Program-made: the position numbers and the translations under genes
The notes under the pieces: generated by a model
Seen by the model: the letters and a program-made list of their open reading frames with translations, nothing else
Database searches by the model: none
Told to the model about the DNA's origin: nothing
Assembly (NCBI RefSeq): GCF_042684585.1
Contig: NZ_JBHULS010000001.1
Span: 744,001-808,000, forward strand
DNA from: Algorimicrobium sediminis
GTDB taxonomy: Bacteria > Bacteroidota > Bacteroidia > Flavobacteriales > Flavobacteriaceae
DNA: 64,000 bases
Direction of reading: 5' to 3'
Part shown: positions 17,465 to 26,457 of the stretch, piece after piece
Layout of the letters: every line of letters begins with the position of its first letter
How positions within the stretch are numbered: position 1 is the stretch's first letter

Positions 17465-18382
17465 TTAAATAACCTGTAAGCGCTGACCAATTTTTAGAAT
17501 AGCATTTTTCTGAATATTATTTAATTTACACAACGCACTGATACTCATATTAGTTTTTGCAGAGATTCGGGATAAGGTATCGCCGCGTTTTACCACGTAA
17601 ATAGTTTTGGGTTTGCTGGCCTGTTTTAAAGCATCGGCCTCCGATGTTACAACGGCAACATCTGGTTTGCGTTTACTGTTAAATAATTCGGGGCGTGTCA
17701 TGTCCTTTGTTATCCAAAGTTCTTTTGCGCGAATTTTGTTAGAATCGTTAAACTGAAGCAAGTATTCCGGATTAATTTGAATACCTTGGTAGCTTACCTC
17801 TAAATGTAAATGACTTCCTCGGGCATTACCAGATGCACCTCCTTTACCCAAGTAATCTCCGGCTTTTACAGTATCGTTTATTTTTACACCGTATCGCGAT
17901 AAGTGTGCATACACGGTTTCCAAACCATTAAAATGACGCACCACAACTGTATGGCCGTGTCCGGAACTGTACTTGGCAAAGCGTATAATGCCATCAAACA
18001 TGGCAAATAAACTATCGCCAGTTTCCAAATCGATGTCTATGCCTTTGTGCGCTCTACCTTTACGCCAGCCATAACGGGAGGTTATTACCTTATTTTTAGC
18101 AATGGGCGATACGTAACTAGAGTCGTTAAACTGTAAATGAATCGGGAATTTTAAATCGGTTTCGTAGGCAATAGTGAGTTTATTAGTATCCCAGTAATTG
18201 GTTGTAATATCGGCTGTTTCGGTAAGTGGAGCAGGGGCTTCTGCTTCGTAGGTTTCAAGCAAATCGTAGCTACTGGCAACAAATTTTCGTAAATTAGAAG
18301 ATACGCCATTGGTGGCAATAATTTGTCCGAATGCCTGTATTAAAGGACATAAAAAAAATACAATATAAATAAACTTCCGCAT
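17465..18382 (-). CDS. Secreted M23 endopeptidase with LysM domain
   Basis: Predicted cell-wall metallopeptidase or murein-hydrolase activator. A signal peptide (1-19, ending QAFGQ) is followed by an M23 domain with zinc ligands in HKGIDIDLETGD near residue 112 and HLHLEV near 192, plus the second-sphere YAHLSRYG. The last 45 residues are a LysM peptidoglycan-binding domain (YVVKRGDTLSRISAKTN). All M23 catalytic residues seem present, so it could be an active enzyme rather than an EnvC-like activator. It stands alone, 155 bases from topB. Confidence 0.9.
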   Translation of the reverse strand: MRKFIYIVFFLCPLIQAFGQIIATNGVSSNLRKFVASSYDLLETYEAEAPAPLTETADITTNYWDTNKLTIAYETDLKFPIHLQFNDSSYVSPIAKNKVITSRYGWRKGRAHKGIDIDLETGDSLFAMFDGIIRFAKYSSGHGHTVVVRHFNGLETVYAHLSRYGVKINDTVKAGDYLGKGGASGNARGSHLHLEVSYQGIQINPEYLLQFNDSNKIRAKELWITKDMTRPELFNSKRKPDVAVVTSEADALKQASKPKTIYVVKRGDTLSRISAKTNMSISALCKLNNIQKNAILKIGQRLQVI

Positions 18383-18768
18383 ACAAGTATCTGATTATAA
18401 AACATGCCTTAACGCCAAAAAGTGCCGTTTAGTATTTAAGGTGGCCGAAAATAGGAAAAATAATGAAACAAATTTTAAAATTAACCCTTGCTAGGCACCA
18501 AAAGCTAAAACCAACGCCTGTAATACGGAAATTCTAACCAATAAAAAATTACGAGTAAATTGGTGCTTTGTGCTTGATAATGAGTAGTTTAGGTATTTAA
18601 ATAGATACAATAACTAGACATTAATTACAACAATTTGCAGAGGTTGTAATAAAACCTACATCATAATCTTAAGGAAAATTTAACAGCGGATTGGGCTTTA
18701 AGATGCACGTATCTGTTTTATGCTTTGTATTTTTACACAACTTAATTTTAAATACAATTCAATATAAT
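18383..18768. other. Divergent intergenic region
   Basis: About 385 bases between the M23 gene and the likely OYE start. It holds an inverted repeat at 18624-18650 and a hydrophobic-looking 5' extension of the OYE frame (18691-18768) that is probably leader. No other gene is visible. Confidence 0.5.
18624..18650. promoter_or_regulatory. Inverted repeat upstream of OYE gene
   Basis: ATTACAAC (18624-18631) and GTTGTAAT (18643-18650), 11 bases apart, form a perfect 8-bp inverted repeat about 120 bases before the OYE start. Possible operator; no regulator is encoded beside it. Confidence 0.35.
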
Positions 18769-19872
18769 ATGAGTACCAAACAAGCCCTATTAGAACCTTA
18801 TAAATTAACCGAAGACATAATTTTAAAAAACCGGGTCGTTATGGCTCCCATGACACGTAGTCGCGCAGATAACCCAGATAACGTACCCACAGAAGCATTA
18901 GAAGCCACGTATTACGAGCAACGCGCAACGGCAGGATTAATCATTACAGAAGGCTCGCAGGTTTCAAAAGAAGCCGTTGGTTACATAAATACACCTGGTA
19001 TTTACACAGAGAAGCAAGTTGCAGGTTGGCAATTAGTTACTAAAAAGGTGCATGATGCAGGAGGTAAAATTTTTATTCAATTATGGCATGTAGGTCGCAT
19101 GTCGCATCCCGATTTTCACGAAGGCAAATTGCCTTTGGCGCCCTCTGCTATTAATCCGAATGCTCAAACTTACACGCCGGAGGGTTTTAAAGACACCGAA
19201 ACGCCAAAGGCTATGACCCAAGAAGATATTAACAGAACGATAGCCGATTTTAAACAAGCTGCCATAAATGCCATGGAGGCTGGTTTTGATGGTGTGGAAA
19301 TTCACTCTTCAAACGGTTATTTGTTTCATCAGTTTTTTAGTGCTACATCCAATACGCGAACCGATGCGTATGGTGGCAGCATAGAAAATAGAGCGCGATT
19401 TTTCTTTGAAGTACTAGACGCTATCAAATCTGTTATACCAGAAAATAAAATTGGTGCCCGGTTTAACCCGTCGTTACACGGTATTTTTGGAATGACATTA
19501 GATGAAGAAAGCATACCAACTTTCGATTATATATTAGAAAAATTAAACGCGTATAATTTGGCTTATGTGCATATTTCTGAACCTTTTACAGATGTTTCAG
19601 AGGTGCCACACGCTGAAACTCAAATAGCTAAACGCTACCGAAAAATATATAAAGGCACATTAATGATTAATTCTAATTTTAATCAACAATCTGGAAATGC
19701 CGTTATAGAAAGTGGCGATGCCGATTTGGTTGCCTTTGGTAAACCTTTTATTTCTAATCCGGATTTGGTAGCACGTTTTGAAAAAAACATAGCTTTAACA
19801 GATTGGGACGAAGCCACCTTTTATGTACCAGGAAAAAAAGGCTACACCGATTACGAAAAAGTTACAGAATAG
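18769..19872 (+). CDS. Old yellow enzyme family alkene reductase
   Basis: FMN-dependent NAD(P)H ene-reductase of the NemA/OYE family, reducing activated C=C bonds and often nitro compounds. VMAPMTRSRA near the N-terminus binds FMN, QLWHVGRMSHP and HSSNGYLFHQFFS carry the conserved substrate-binding His/Asn pair and the catalytic Tyr region, and NRARFFFEV follows. I chose the ATG at 18769 (MSTKQALLEPYKLT), giving 367 residues. The frame runs 26 codons further upstream to 18691, but that part looks like untranslated leader. An alcohol dehydrogenase follows 67 bases after the stop, so the two probably form an aldehyde/enone detoxification pair. Confidence 0.9.
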   Translation: MSTKQALLEPYKLTEDIILKNRVVMAPMTRSRADNPDNVPTEALEATYYEQRATAGLIITEGSQVSKEAVGYINTPGIYTEKQVAGWQLVTKKVHDAGGKIFIQLWHVGRMSHPDFHEGKLPLAPSAINPNAQTYTPEGFKDTETPKAMTQEDINRTIADFKQAAINAMEAGFDGVEIHSSNGYLFHQFFSATSNTRTDAYGGSIENRARFFFEVLDAIKSVIPENKIGARFNPSLHGIFGMTLDEESIPTFDYILEKLNAYNLAYVHISEPFTDVSEVPHAETQIAKRYRKIYKGTLMINSNFNQQSGNAVIESGDADLVAFGKPFISNPDLVARFEKNIALTDWDEATFYVPGKKGYTDYEKVTE

Positions 19873-19939
19873 CCAAGCTAGACTGTAAATAAACGCCTTA
19901 AAAGTTAAGGTGTTTAATAGTAACCTAAAAACAAAACAA

Positions 19940-20989
19940 ATGACAAATAATATAAAAGCTTATGGTGCAAGCAGTGCCCAAGCAAATTTAGAGCCAATGA
20001 CTATTGCGCGTCGCGATTTAAAAGCTACCGACGTAGATATTGATATTCTGTACTGTGGCGTGTGTCATTCAGATATTCATACCGCACGAAATGATTGGAA
20101 AAGTACTACTTATCCTGTAGTGCCAGGCCATGAAATAGTTGGTCGTGTAAAGGCTGTTGGTGCCGATGTTACCAAATTTAAAGAAGGTGATTTAGTAGGA
20201 GTAGGGTGCTTGGTAGATTCGTGTCAGACCTGTCCAAGCTGTGCTCAAGATTTAGAACAGTTTTGCCAAAACGATAAAACGTACACCTATAATAGCGTGG
20301 ATAAACATTTAGGCGGCCAAACCTATGGAGGCTATAGTACATCTATTGTTTGTAGCGAAGCCTTTGTTTTAAAAGTTCCTGAAAATATCGATCCAAAAGG
20401 TGCAGCGCCGCTATTATGTGCCGGAATAACTACGTGGTCGCCTTTACGCCATTGGAATGTTAAAAAAGGTGATAAGGTAGGTGTAGTAGGATTAGGCGGT
20501 TTGGGCCATATGGGTGTAAAATTTGCTAATGCATTGGGTGCCCACGTGGTTATGATAACAACATCGCCAAGTAAAGCCGCAGATGCTGAAGCTTTGGGAG
20601 CTCATGAGGTTTTAATATCAACAGATACTGAAGCTATGAAAGCGCATGCCAATAGTTTCGATTTTATATTAAATACCATACCTGTAGGACATGAAATGGA
20701 CCCATATTTAAGTTTATTAGGTCTAGATGCTACCATGGTTTTGGTTGGCGCTATTGAAAGTATGAAACCCTTTCATGGCGGTAATTTGGTGTTAGGTCGT
20801 AAACGTGTAGCCGGATCGTTAATTGGTGGTATTAAAGAAACACAAGAAATGTTAGATTTTTGTGGGGAACACAACATTGTTTCAGATGTTGAAACTATTA
20901 ACATAACCGATATTAATGAAGCTTACGAACGGGTACTTAAAAATGATGTTAAGTATCGGTTTGTTATAGACATGGCAAGTTTGAAGTAA
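19940..20989 (+). CDS. Zinc-dependent alcohol dehydrogenase, YahK-like
   Basis: Medium-chain dehydrogenase reducing aldehydes, probably with NADPH. The catalytic zinc site is CGVCHSDIHTARNDW with GHEIVGRV. The structural zinc site is CLVDSCQTCPSCAQDLEQFC. GLGGLGHMGVK is the Rossmann dinucleotide loop. I chose the ATG at 19940 (MTNNIKAYGA, 349 residues), which matches YahK length; the frame opens at 19910. It follows the OYE gene on the same strand. A terminator-like hairpin lies just downstream. Confidence 0.92.
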   Translation: MTNNIKAYGASSAQANLEPMTIARRDLKATDVDIDILYCGVCHSDIHTARNDWKSTTYPVVPGHEIVGRVKAVGADVTKFKEGDLVGVGCLVDSCQTCPSCAQDLEQFCQNDKTYTYNSVDKHLGGQTYGGYSTSIVCSEAFVLKVPENIDPKGAAPLLCAGITTWSPLRHWNVKKGDKVGVVGLGGLGHMGVKFANALGAHVVMITTSPSKAADAEALGAHEVLISTDTEAMKAHANSFDFILNTIPVGHEMDPYLSLLGLDATMVLVGAIESMKPFHGGNLVLGRKRVAGSLIGGIKETQEMLDFCGEHNIVSDVETINITDINEAYERVLKNDVKYRFVIDMASLK

Positions 20990-20994
20990 AAGCT

Positions 20995-21027
20995 AAAGGG
21001 GAATGCAACCAAACGCATTCCCTTTGT
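20995..21027 (+). terminator. Terminator after alcohol dehydrogenase
   Basis: AAAGGGGAATGC and GCATTCCCTTT flank an 8-base loop with one bulged base, followed by a T-rich run. It ends the OYE/ADH unit. Confidence 0.7.
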
Positions 21028-21111
21028 TTAATTTATTCTATTTTACATAATATAAATTATGATACAATATATGTTTTTTAAATAATTTGATTTTCCTTAT
21101 TTTGAGCATCG

Positions 21112-21140
21112 AATTTCAAATACCTGATTTTACGAGTTAC
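21112..21140. repeat. Direct repeat copy A
   Basis: Begins AATTTCAAATAC and ends CGAGTTAC. It matches copy B at 21270-21299 in most positions, with one length difference in the middle. The two copies start 158 bases apart. Confidence 0.6.
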
Positions 21141-21269
21141 TAGTTTATAAATCTATAATCTGACAAATTGCTTTAACATGTGCTACTTCAACAAGCTCTA
21201 TTTATAATTTCTAAACACCAGGGTTTTTTAACTGCTGAAAACTTTCGTATTCTGAATAAGTATGCTTAA

Positions 21270-21299
21270 AATTTCAAATACGCGATTCTCACGAGTTAC
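21270..21299. repeat. Direct repeat copy B
   Basis: Begins AATTTCAAATAC and ends CACGAGTTAC. See copy A at 21112-21140. Confidence 0.6.
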
Positions 21300-21353
21300 C
21301 ATTTCAGAAAATATAAACCCAAAAAATCACTTTATAATTTATAAACGGCCCAA

Positions 21354-22298
21354 CTAATCTAAATAAACGGTTGTTGTTTTAAGCATCCATTTGCCGTTTT
21401 CGAAAGCACTTTGAGTGGTTGTTATCTTATTAGGACCAGTTTTTTTGAATACATCAATAAGTTTCAAGTTTTTATGCACCGCTGTGTTTATAACAACCGG
21501 CTCTGCCAACAAGGTTCCGGTTACAGCATTATATATATACAATGTTTTGGTATTGGGTTTAATATCCCAATATCCTAATTCGTCGGCTCCATCGCTGTTT
21601 AAATCTTTTAAATTCTCTAAATCAGATTGGTATGAGTTTAAAACAACAATATTGGTTAATTTTGAACTACTAAAGGAAATAATACTATTGCACGGCCCGT
21701 TACAATTGGGTTGTTGCGAGGTGCTATTTATATCATTTTCAATAATTTCAGGTCCTATTACCGTTGCATAATCCGATAACCCATCGCCATCAAAATCGCC
21801 ATAAACTTTCCTGTTTTTGGATATTATTTCTCTGGAAATTTCGGAATTTGGAAAAATGGGTGCATTTGTGTTTACGGCATCTTCTGCTAAGCCTTCTCTT
21901 AAAATTTTAAATTCGCCATTACGCAACATGGCGGAGATAAAAAATGGGTAATTTTCTTCAATATTGTTGTAGGAAACGCGCATAACAAAGGTTACCAAAT
22001 AATTGGCGCCTTTTTTAGCAATAGTTATGTTGTTATTTAAAATTTCTTGCGTGTAATTCGGGAATTCTTGAAACAGTCTGTTTTTATCGGCCTGCACCTG
22101 AACCCGGGTACGTGCTTTTCCAAAATACGTAACGGTGGGCATATAAAGACTTTCCAGGTATGGGGCTTTAAGTTGGGTATGTAAGTTGTTCCATTGGGTT
22201 ACAAAGTCACGCAAGTCTTTTTCGCCCTTCGGATTTACCTCATTACAACTACTAACAAATAAAAGCAATATGCAGGTAAGAACGGATAAATATTTCAT
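21354..22298 (-). CDS. Lipoprotein with EF-hand-like repeats, unknown function
   Basis: The likely start is the ATG at 22298 (MKYLSVLTCILLLFVSSC), giving a lipoprotein with a clear LFVSSC lipobox; the frame extends to 22397 but that part is basic and not signal-like. After ~120 residues resembling a DUF4440/NTF2-like fold, two calcium-loop motifs appear: GDFDGDGLSDYA near residue 165 and LKDLNSDGADELGYW near 228, as in FG-GAP/VCBS-type repeats. 314 residues. No enzymatic motif is visible. A helicase gene lies upstream on the same strand. Confidence 0.75.
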   Translation of the reverse strand: MKYLSVLTCILLLFVSSCNEVNPKGEKDLRDFVTQWNNLHTQLKAPYLESLYMPTVTYFGKARTRVQVQADKNRLFQEFPNYTQEILNNNITIAKKGANYLVTFVMRVSYNNIEENYPFFISAMLRNGEFKILREGLAEDAVNTNAPIFPNSEISREIISKNRKVYGDFDGDGLSDYATVIGPEIIENDINSTSQQPNCNGPCNSIISFSSSKLTNIVVLNSYQSDLENLKDLNSDGADELGYWDIKPNTKTLYIYNAVTGTLLAEPVVINTAVHKNLKLIDVFKKTGPNKITTTQSAFENGKWMLKTTTVYLD

Positions 22299-22408
22299 AG
22301 AATTTATTCTTTTTAGGCTCTTCAATTTTAATTTAAAGATACAAGATTTTGAGGAAACATCCCCGTTTTTTTTATTAGTTCTGTACCTTATAGACATACT
22401 GAAAGCAG

Positions 22409-23761
22409 CTACGAATGTTTGGTTTTATGCTCTTTTTTGGTTGTTTCTATGCTCGTTTCCGCTAAATAATTTGCTAAAAGTTTTTCTACGAGTTCCTCTT
22501 TCGATAAATGATGAAAAATAGTTTTTACACGCGCTTTTAAATCGGCAGAAACTGTTTTATTTGGTTTTGTTTTAAAGAGTTTTTTAGCCCAAATAAGGGT
22601 GTTGTTTTCGGCAATACTTTGCGGATCGGCCTTTTTATATGTATGAAATTGAATACCCAGTTCTTGCTCAAAATCAGGAATATCTTGTTCTTCCTCTGCT
22701 TGTATAATGCTTAACGATAACCCACTGGCCCCTACTCTAGCTGTTCGGCCGCTTCGGTGTACGTAAGTTTCGTAGGTGTCGGGTAAATGGTAATGAACCA
22801 CATAAGCCATGTTTTTAACATCTATGCCACGTGCTGCCAAATCTGTAGCTACTAAAATTTTAATATAACCATCCTTAAACTGCTGCATGACCCGATTTCG
22901 AATACTTGGAGCCAAACTGCCGTGCAAGGCACTTGCAGAAAATTTGTTTGCCGCCAATTTTTTGGCTAATTTGTTTACGGCTGCTTTGGTTTTACAAAAA
23001 ATTAGTCCCTGTTGGCCGTCTTGCGTGTTAATAAAATGTAATAACACATCAAGCTTTTCAATAGGTTCAACTACAATATAGGCGTGCTCAATACCAGAGT
23101 GCCCCACTGTTTCCATATCGTTTTCTATATAGGTAACATGTTTAGACATATAGTTTTGAACTACTTGTTTAATGGTTCCGGGCATGGTTGCTGTAAATAG
23201 CAAATGTCTTCTGTTTTTAGGAAGTTTTTTAATAATAACATCCACAGCTTCTTTTAAAGCACTTATCATTTCGTCTGCCTCATCTAGCACCAGTTGGGCT
23301 ACATGTTCCAGATTAATAGCGCCTCGCTCTATTAAATCTACTAGTCGTCCGGGTGTTGCTACTACTATATGCGTGGTTTTTTTTAAGCGCTCAATTTGTG
23401 GCTTTATGGGCACGCCTCCACAAAGTAAGGCTATTGAAATATCTGGACTGTTGCTGGCAAATGATTCTAAATTCGTAAAAATTTGCTGACTTAACTCGCG
23501 AGTGGGCGCCAAAATAATGGATTGAATATGGGTACTATCCGTATTAGTAAGTTGTAAAATAGGCAAACCAAAGGCTACCGTTTTGCCGGTTCCTGTTTTT
23601 GCTAAAACAACCGCATCGCTTGACGTATTTAATAAAACTGGAATGGTTTTTATTTGAATGGATGTAGGCGCGGTAATACCCAAGTTTTTTAAGCTTTCTT
23701 GAAGATCCCTTCTAATTCCTAACGCTGAAAATTGTTTTAACATATTTGTAATTTTCAACAA
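22409..23761 (-). CDS. DEAD-box RNA helicase with C-terminal extension
   Basis: Second DEAD-box helicase in the window. The core motifs are AKTGTGKT, PTRELSQQ, TPGRLVD, DEADEM, TATMP, TDLAARGIDV and HRSGRTARVG. The last ~75 residues beyond the RecA2 domain are Lys-rich (TKPNKTVSADLKARVKT... TTKKEHKTKHS) and likely bind RNA. The start may be the ATG at 23743 (MLKQFSALG) rather than 23761, as the former resembles the beginning of relatives. It differs from the short helicase at 2824 mainly by this extension. Confidence 0.92.
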   Translation of the reverse strand: MLKITNMLKQFSALGIRRDLQESLKNLGITAPTSIQIKTIPVLLNTSSDAVVLAKTGTGKTVAFGLPILQLTNTDSTHIQSIILAPTRELSQQIFTNLESFASNSPDISIALLCGGVPIKPQIERLKKTTHIVVATPGRLVDLIERGAINLEHVAQLVLDEADEMISALKEAVDVIIKKLPKNRRHLLFTATMPGTIKQVVQNYMSKHVTYIENDMETVGHSGIEHAYIVVEPIEKLDVLLHFINTQDGQQGLIFCKTKAAVNKLAKKLAANKFSASALHGSLAPSIRNRVMQQFKDGYIKILVATDLAARGIDVKNMAYVVHYHLPDTYETYVHRSGRTARVGASGLSLSIIQAEEEQDIPDFEQELGIQFHTYKKADPQSIAENNTLIWAKKLFKTKPNKTVSADLKARVKTIFHHLSKEELVEKLLANYLAETSIETTKKEHKTKHS

Positions 23762-23902
23762 ATATAAACACTCTTTTAAGAGCGGCGGGCATAAAACAAC
23801 GAAACTAATTAGTGGGGTAAAATAGTTTTTTATGAATAAAGACGGTGTTTTGTGGCAAAAACCACGCTTTTTTATTGTAACCTTACATCGTGGTTATACT
23901 TT

Positions 23903-24289
23903 ATGGCCATTTCAACTTTTAATGATAAGGTGCATTTTTTGGCAGTATTAATATGGTTTTCTAGTTTGGCATTCCTTTATTTTGGAATTAATTGCTTTGT
24001 TTCCAACTTTATAAAAACAGAATTTTTACGCTATGGGCTGCCTAAATACAGACAACTTACGGGTTATTTGCAAATTGCGGGTGCTTTAGGCTTGTTATAT
24101 GGTTATTATTATAAGCCATCTTGGCTCCTAGCAGCTTCGGTTGGTTTAAGTATTTTAATGCTAGCAGGATTTGTAGTTCGCATACGCATTAAGGATAGTT
24201 TTTTTCAGAGCTTGCCAGCATGTTTTTTTGCGCTATTGCAAGCTAGTATAGCTGTATTTACCTACCTTATTCATTATAAACCCTTATAA
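23903..24289 (+). CDS. DoxX-like membrane protein A
   Basis: Four-helix membrane protein of ~128 residues. The ATG at 23903 (MAISTFNDKVHFLAV) is preferred; the frame opens at a GTG at 23852, but the extra 17 residues look unlike a real N-terminus. Helices lie at about 10-30, 48-66, 72-92 and 98-122. The RIRIKDSFFQSLPA segment parallels LKIKDPLYKSFPA in the facing gene, so the two are distant paralogues of the DoxX-like class. Role unknown. Confidence 0.7.
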   Translation: MAISTFNDKVHFLAVLIWFSSLAFLYFGINCFVSNFIKTEFLRYGLPKYRQLTGYLQIAGALGLLYGYYYKPSWLLAASVGLSILMLAGFVVRIRIKDSFFQSLPACFFALLQASIAVFTYLIHYKPL

Positions 24290-24301
24290 AATTGCTTATT
24301 T

Positions 24302-24676
24302 TCAAGCTAAAATGGCTATTACTACGGTCATTACTAAAAACAAAAACGCAGGAAAGGATTTGTACAGTGGGTCTTTTATTTTAAGGTGCATGGCTATAGA
24401 ACCGAGTAATAATAGTGCCAATCCTAAACTTCCTAAAAGGGTAAGGTTTTGAAATTGTATGGACACTAATAACACAAGTGCCAGACTTATTTTAAGAAAC
24501 CCAATAATATAATACTGCGTTTTTGATAATCCGTAAACTTTAAACTCTTCCAATATTGTTTTTGCATCGCCGCCGCGCCATCTGGTTGGTTTGTTGAACT
24601 GTACCAACCACACGTTTAAAATGCTTAATGAAACAATAATTTTTAGGGTAATACTTAAATAATCTGTAAACTGCAT
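24302..24676 (-). CDS. DoxX-like membrane protein B
   Basis: 124-residue, four-helix membrane protein of the DoxX-like family. YGLSKTQYYIIGFLKISLALVLL and LKIKDPLYKSFPAFLFL are typical segments. It faces the previous gene, with 12 bases between their stops. The RWRGGDA segment near residue 29 is seen in flavobacterial DoxX-like proteins. Function not established; DoxX relatives often accompany oxidoreductases. Confidence 0.75.
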   Translation of the reverse strand: MQFTDYLSITLKIIVSLSILNVWLVQFNKPTRWRGGDAKTILEEFKVYGLSKTQYYIIGFLKISLALVLLVSIQFQNLTLLGSLGLALLLLGSIAMHLKIKDPLYKSFPAFLFLVMTVVIAILA

Positions 24677-24817
24677 AGTTGGTTTTTTAATTCATTTCCA
24701 ACAATTTACAAAATTAACTTATAGCAATTCGGTTTTATTACTATTATATTTCTTACCGCTTTAAAATTAGAATAAATAGGCAATATACTGGCTAGAGATA
24801 ACCTTATTAGAAAGCAA

Positions 24818-24845
24818 AAAACCACTTCAATACAGAAGTGGTTTT
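24818..24845 (-). terminator. Terminator after lipoamide dehydrogenase
   Basis: An 11-bp perfect stem (AAAACCACTTC / GAAGTGGTTTT) with a 6-base loop and flanking T/A runs, 48 bases beyond the lpdA stop. Confidence 0.8.
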
Positions 24846-24892
24846 AATTATACTTTAAATTAGTTATCGCTTTTTACGACTATTTATAAGGT

Positions 24893-26293
24893 TTAAACGT
24901 GTAAAGCACGGTTTTCCGTAGCAGCTAAAGCAGCCTCTTTTACGGCTTCTGCAAAGGTTGGGTGGGCATGAGACATACGCGAAATATCTTCGGCAGAGGC
25001 ACGGTACTCCATGGCCACAACAGCCTCCGCAATTAAGTCGGCTGCACGGGCACCTATCATGTGAACACCTAAAATTTCATCTGTGGTTTCATCGGCTAGA
25101 ATTTTAACAAAACCGTCTAAATCCATACTCGCTCTACTTCTGCCCAAGGCACGCATAGGAAACTGTCCTGTTTTATAGGCTACACCAGCTTCTTTTAACT
25201 GCTCTTCTGTTTTTCCAACAGAAGCAACTTCAGGCCACGTGTAAACAACACCTGGAATTAAATTGTAATCTATATGTGGTTTTTGTCCTGCAATAGTTTC
25301 GGCAACAAACACACCTTCCTCCTCGGCTTTATGTGCCAGCATGGCGCCTTTTATAACATCGCCAATGGCATAAATATTTTTTGTACTTGTTTGTAAGTGC
25401 TCATTAACTTCAATTTGGCCGCGTTCATTCAGGTTTACACCCGCTGCCTGGGCATTTAAGCCTGCAGTATAGGGACTTCTACCAACAGAAACCAAACAAT
25501 AGTCGCCTTTAAACGTAACTTCCTCTCCTTTTTTGTTTTCCGCTTTTACAATCACCTCGTTATCTATGCGCTCAACCGATTTCACTTTGTGCGAGGTATT
25601 AATTTTGAACTTTTGCTTTTTTAATACCTTGGTTAATTCTTTAGATAAACCAGAATCCATAGTTGGGATTATCCGGTCCATGTATTCTATAACAGAAACC
25701 TCTGCACCTAAACGCTTGTATACTTGCCCGAGTTCCAAACCAATAACACCACCACCAATAACAATCATGTGTTTTGGGATTTCTTTTAGTTTTAAAGCTT
25801 CGGTAGATGTTATGATACGGTCTTTATCCAGCTTAATAAAAGGTAAATTAGAAGGTTTACTTCCAGTGGCAATAATGGTATTTTTTGCTTCAATTTCTAA
25901 TGATTTATCACCCGAAATTTCAATATGCGTAGCATCCTTAAAACTTCCCACCCCTTGGTAAACATCTATATTGTTTTTCTTCATCAGGAAATTTATACCA
26001 CCAGTGGTTGTATCTACAACAGCTTGCTTACGAGCAATCATTTGTTTTAAATTCACCTTAATTTCTCCTGGAATATCGATACCATGCTCTTCAAAATGCT
26101 TGACAGCATCTTCGTAATGATGACTGGAGTCCAGTAAGGCTTTACTAGGTATACAGCCCACATTTAGGCAAGTTCCTCCCATGGTTGGATATTTTTCTAT
26201 TATTGCTGTTTTTAATCCAAGTTGGGCGCAACGAATGGCTGCTACATAACCTCCAGGTCCCGAGCCAATAATGGCTACATCGTATGAATTCAT
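24893..26293 (-). CDS. lpdA: Dihydrolipoyl dehydrogenase (E3)
   Basis: FAD flavoprotein that reoxidises dihydrolipoamide in pyruvate and 2-oxoglutarate dehydrogenase complexes with NAD+. GSGPGGYVAAI is the FAD loop, GGTCLNVGC holds the redox disulfide Cys42/Cys47, GGGVIGLELG is the NAD loop, and HAHPTFAEA carries the catalytic His-Glu pair near the C-terminus. 466 residues is the normal length. It is monocistronic here, away from E1/E2 genes, with a -7 box upstream and a terminator downstream. Confidence 0.97.
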   Translation of the reverse strand: MNSYDVAIIGSGPGGYVAAIRCAQLGLKTAIIEKYPTMGGTCLNVGCIPSKALLDSSHHYEDAVKHFEEHGIDIPGEIKVNLKQMIARKQAVVDTTTGGINFLMKKNNIDVYQGVGSFKDATHIEISGDKSLEIEAKNTIIATGSKPSNLPFIKLDKDRIITSTEALKLKEIPKHMIVIGGGVIGLELGQVYKRLGAEVSVIEYMDRIIPTMDSGLSKELTKVLKKQKFKINTSHKVKSVERIDNEVIVKAENKKGEEVTFKGDYCLVSVGRSPYTAGLNAQAAGVNLNERGQIEVNEHLQTSTKNIYAIGDVIKGAMLAHKAEEEGVFVAETIAGQKPHIDYNLIPGVVYTWPEVASVGKTEEQLKEAGVAYKTGQFPMRALGRSRASMDLDGFVKILADETTDEILGVHMIGARAADLIAEAVVAMEYRASAEDISRMSHAHPTFAEAVKEAALAATENRALHV

Positions 26294-26361
26294 AGTGTTG
26301 TTTCTTTAATTATAAAAGATTTTCTTTGGCACTGTAAATAGGCCGTTTTTTTTAACTACCA

Positions 26362-26369
26362 CAAAAATA
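26362..26369 (-). promoter_or_regulatory. -7 element of lpdA
   Basis: The minus strand reads TATTTTTG, a perfect TAnnTTTG, 68 bases before the lpdA start codon. Confidence 0.5.
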
Positions 26370-26457
26370 CAAATGTTTTACAGGTAGACAATAAAAAAGA
26401 TGTTGGATAATACAGGCGCATGCAAAGTTAACATGCTGCTGTATAGAAATGCATGTG

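Larger units (their letters stand above)
21028..21353. other. Intergenic region with imperfect direct repeats
   Basis: About 330 very AT-rich bases with no gene visible. It contains two copies of a ~29-base repeat, listed separately. Confidence 0.5.

Noticed and set aside
18691..18768. N-terminal 26-residue extension of the OYE protein
   Set aside because: The family starts near MSTKQ; the extension is hydrophobic leader-like sequence unlike relatives and the enzyme is cytoplasmic.
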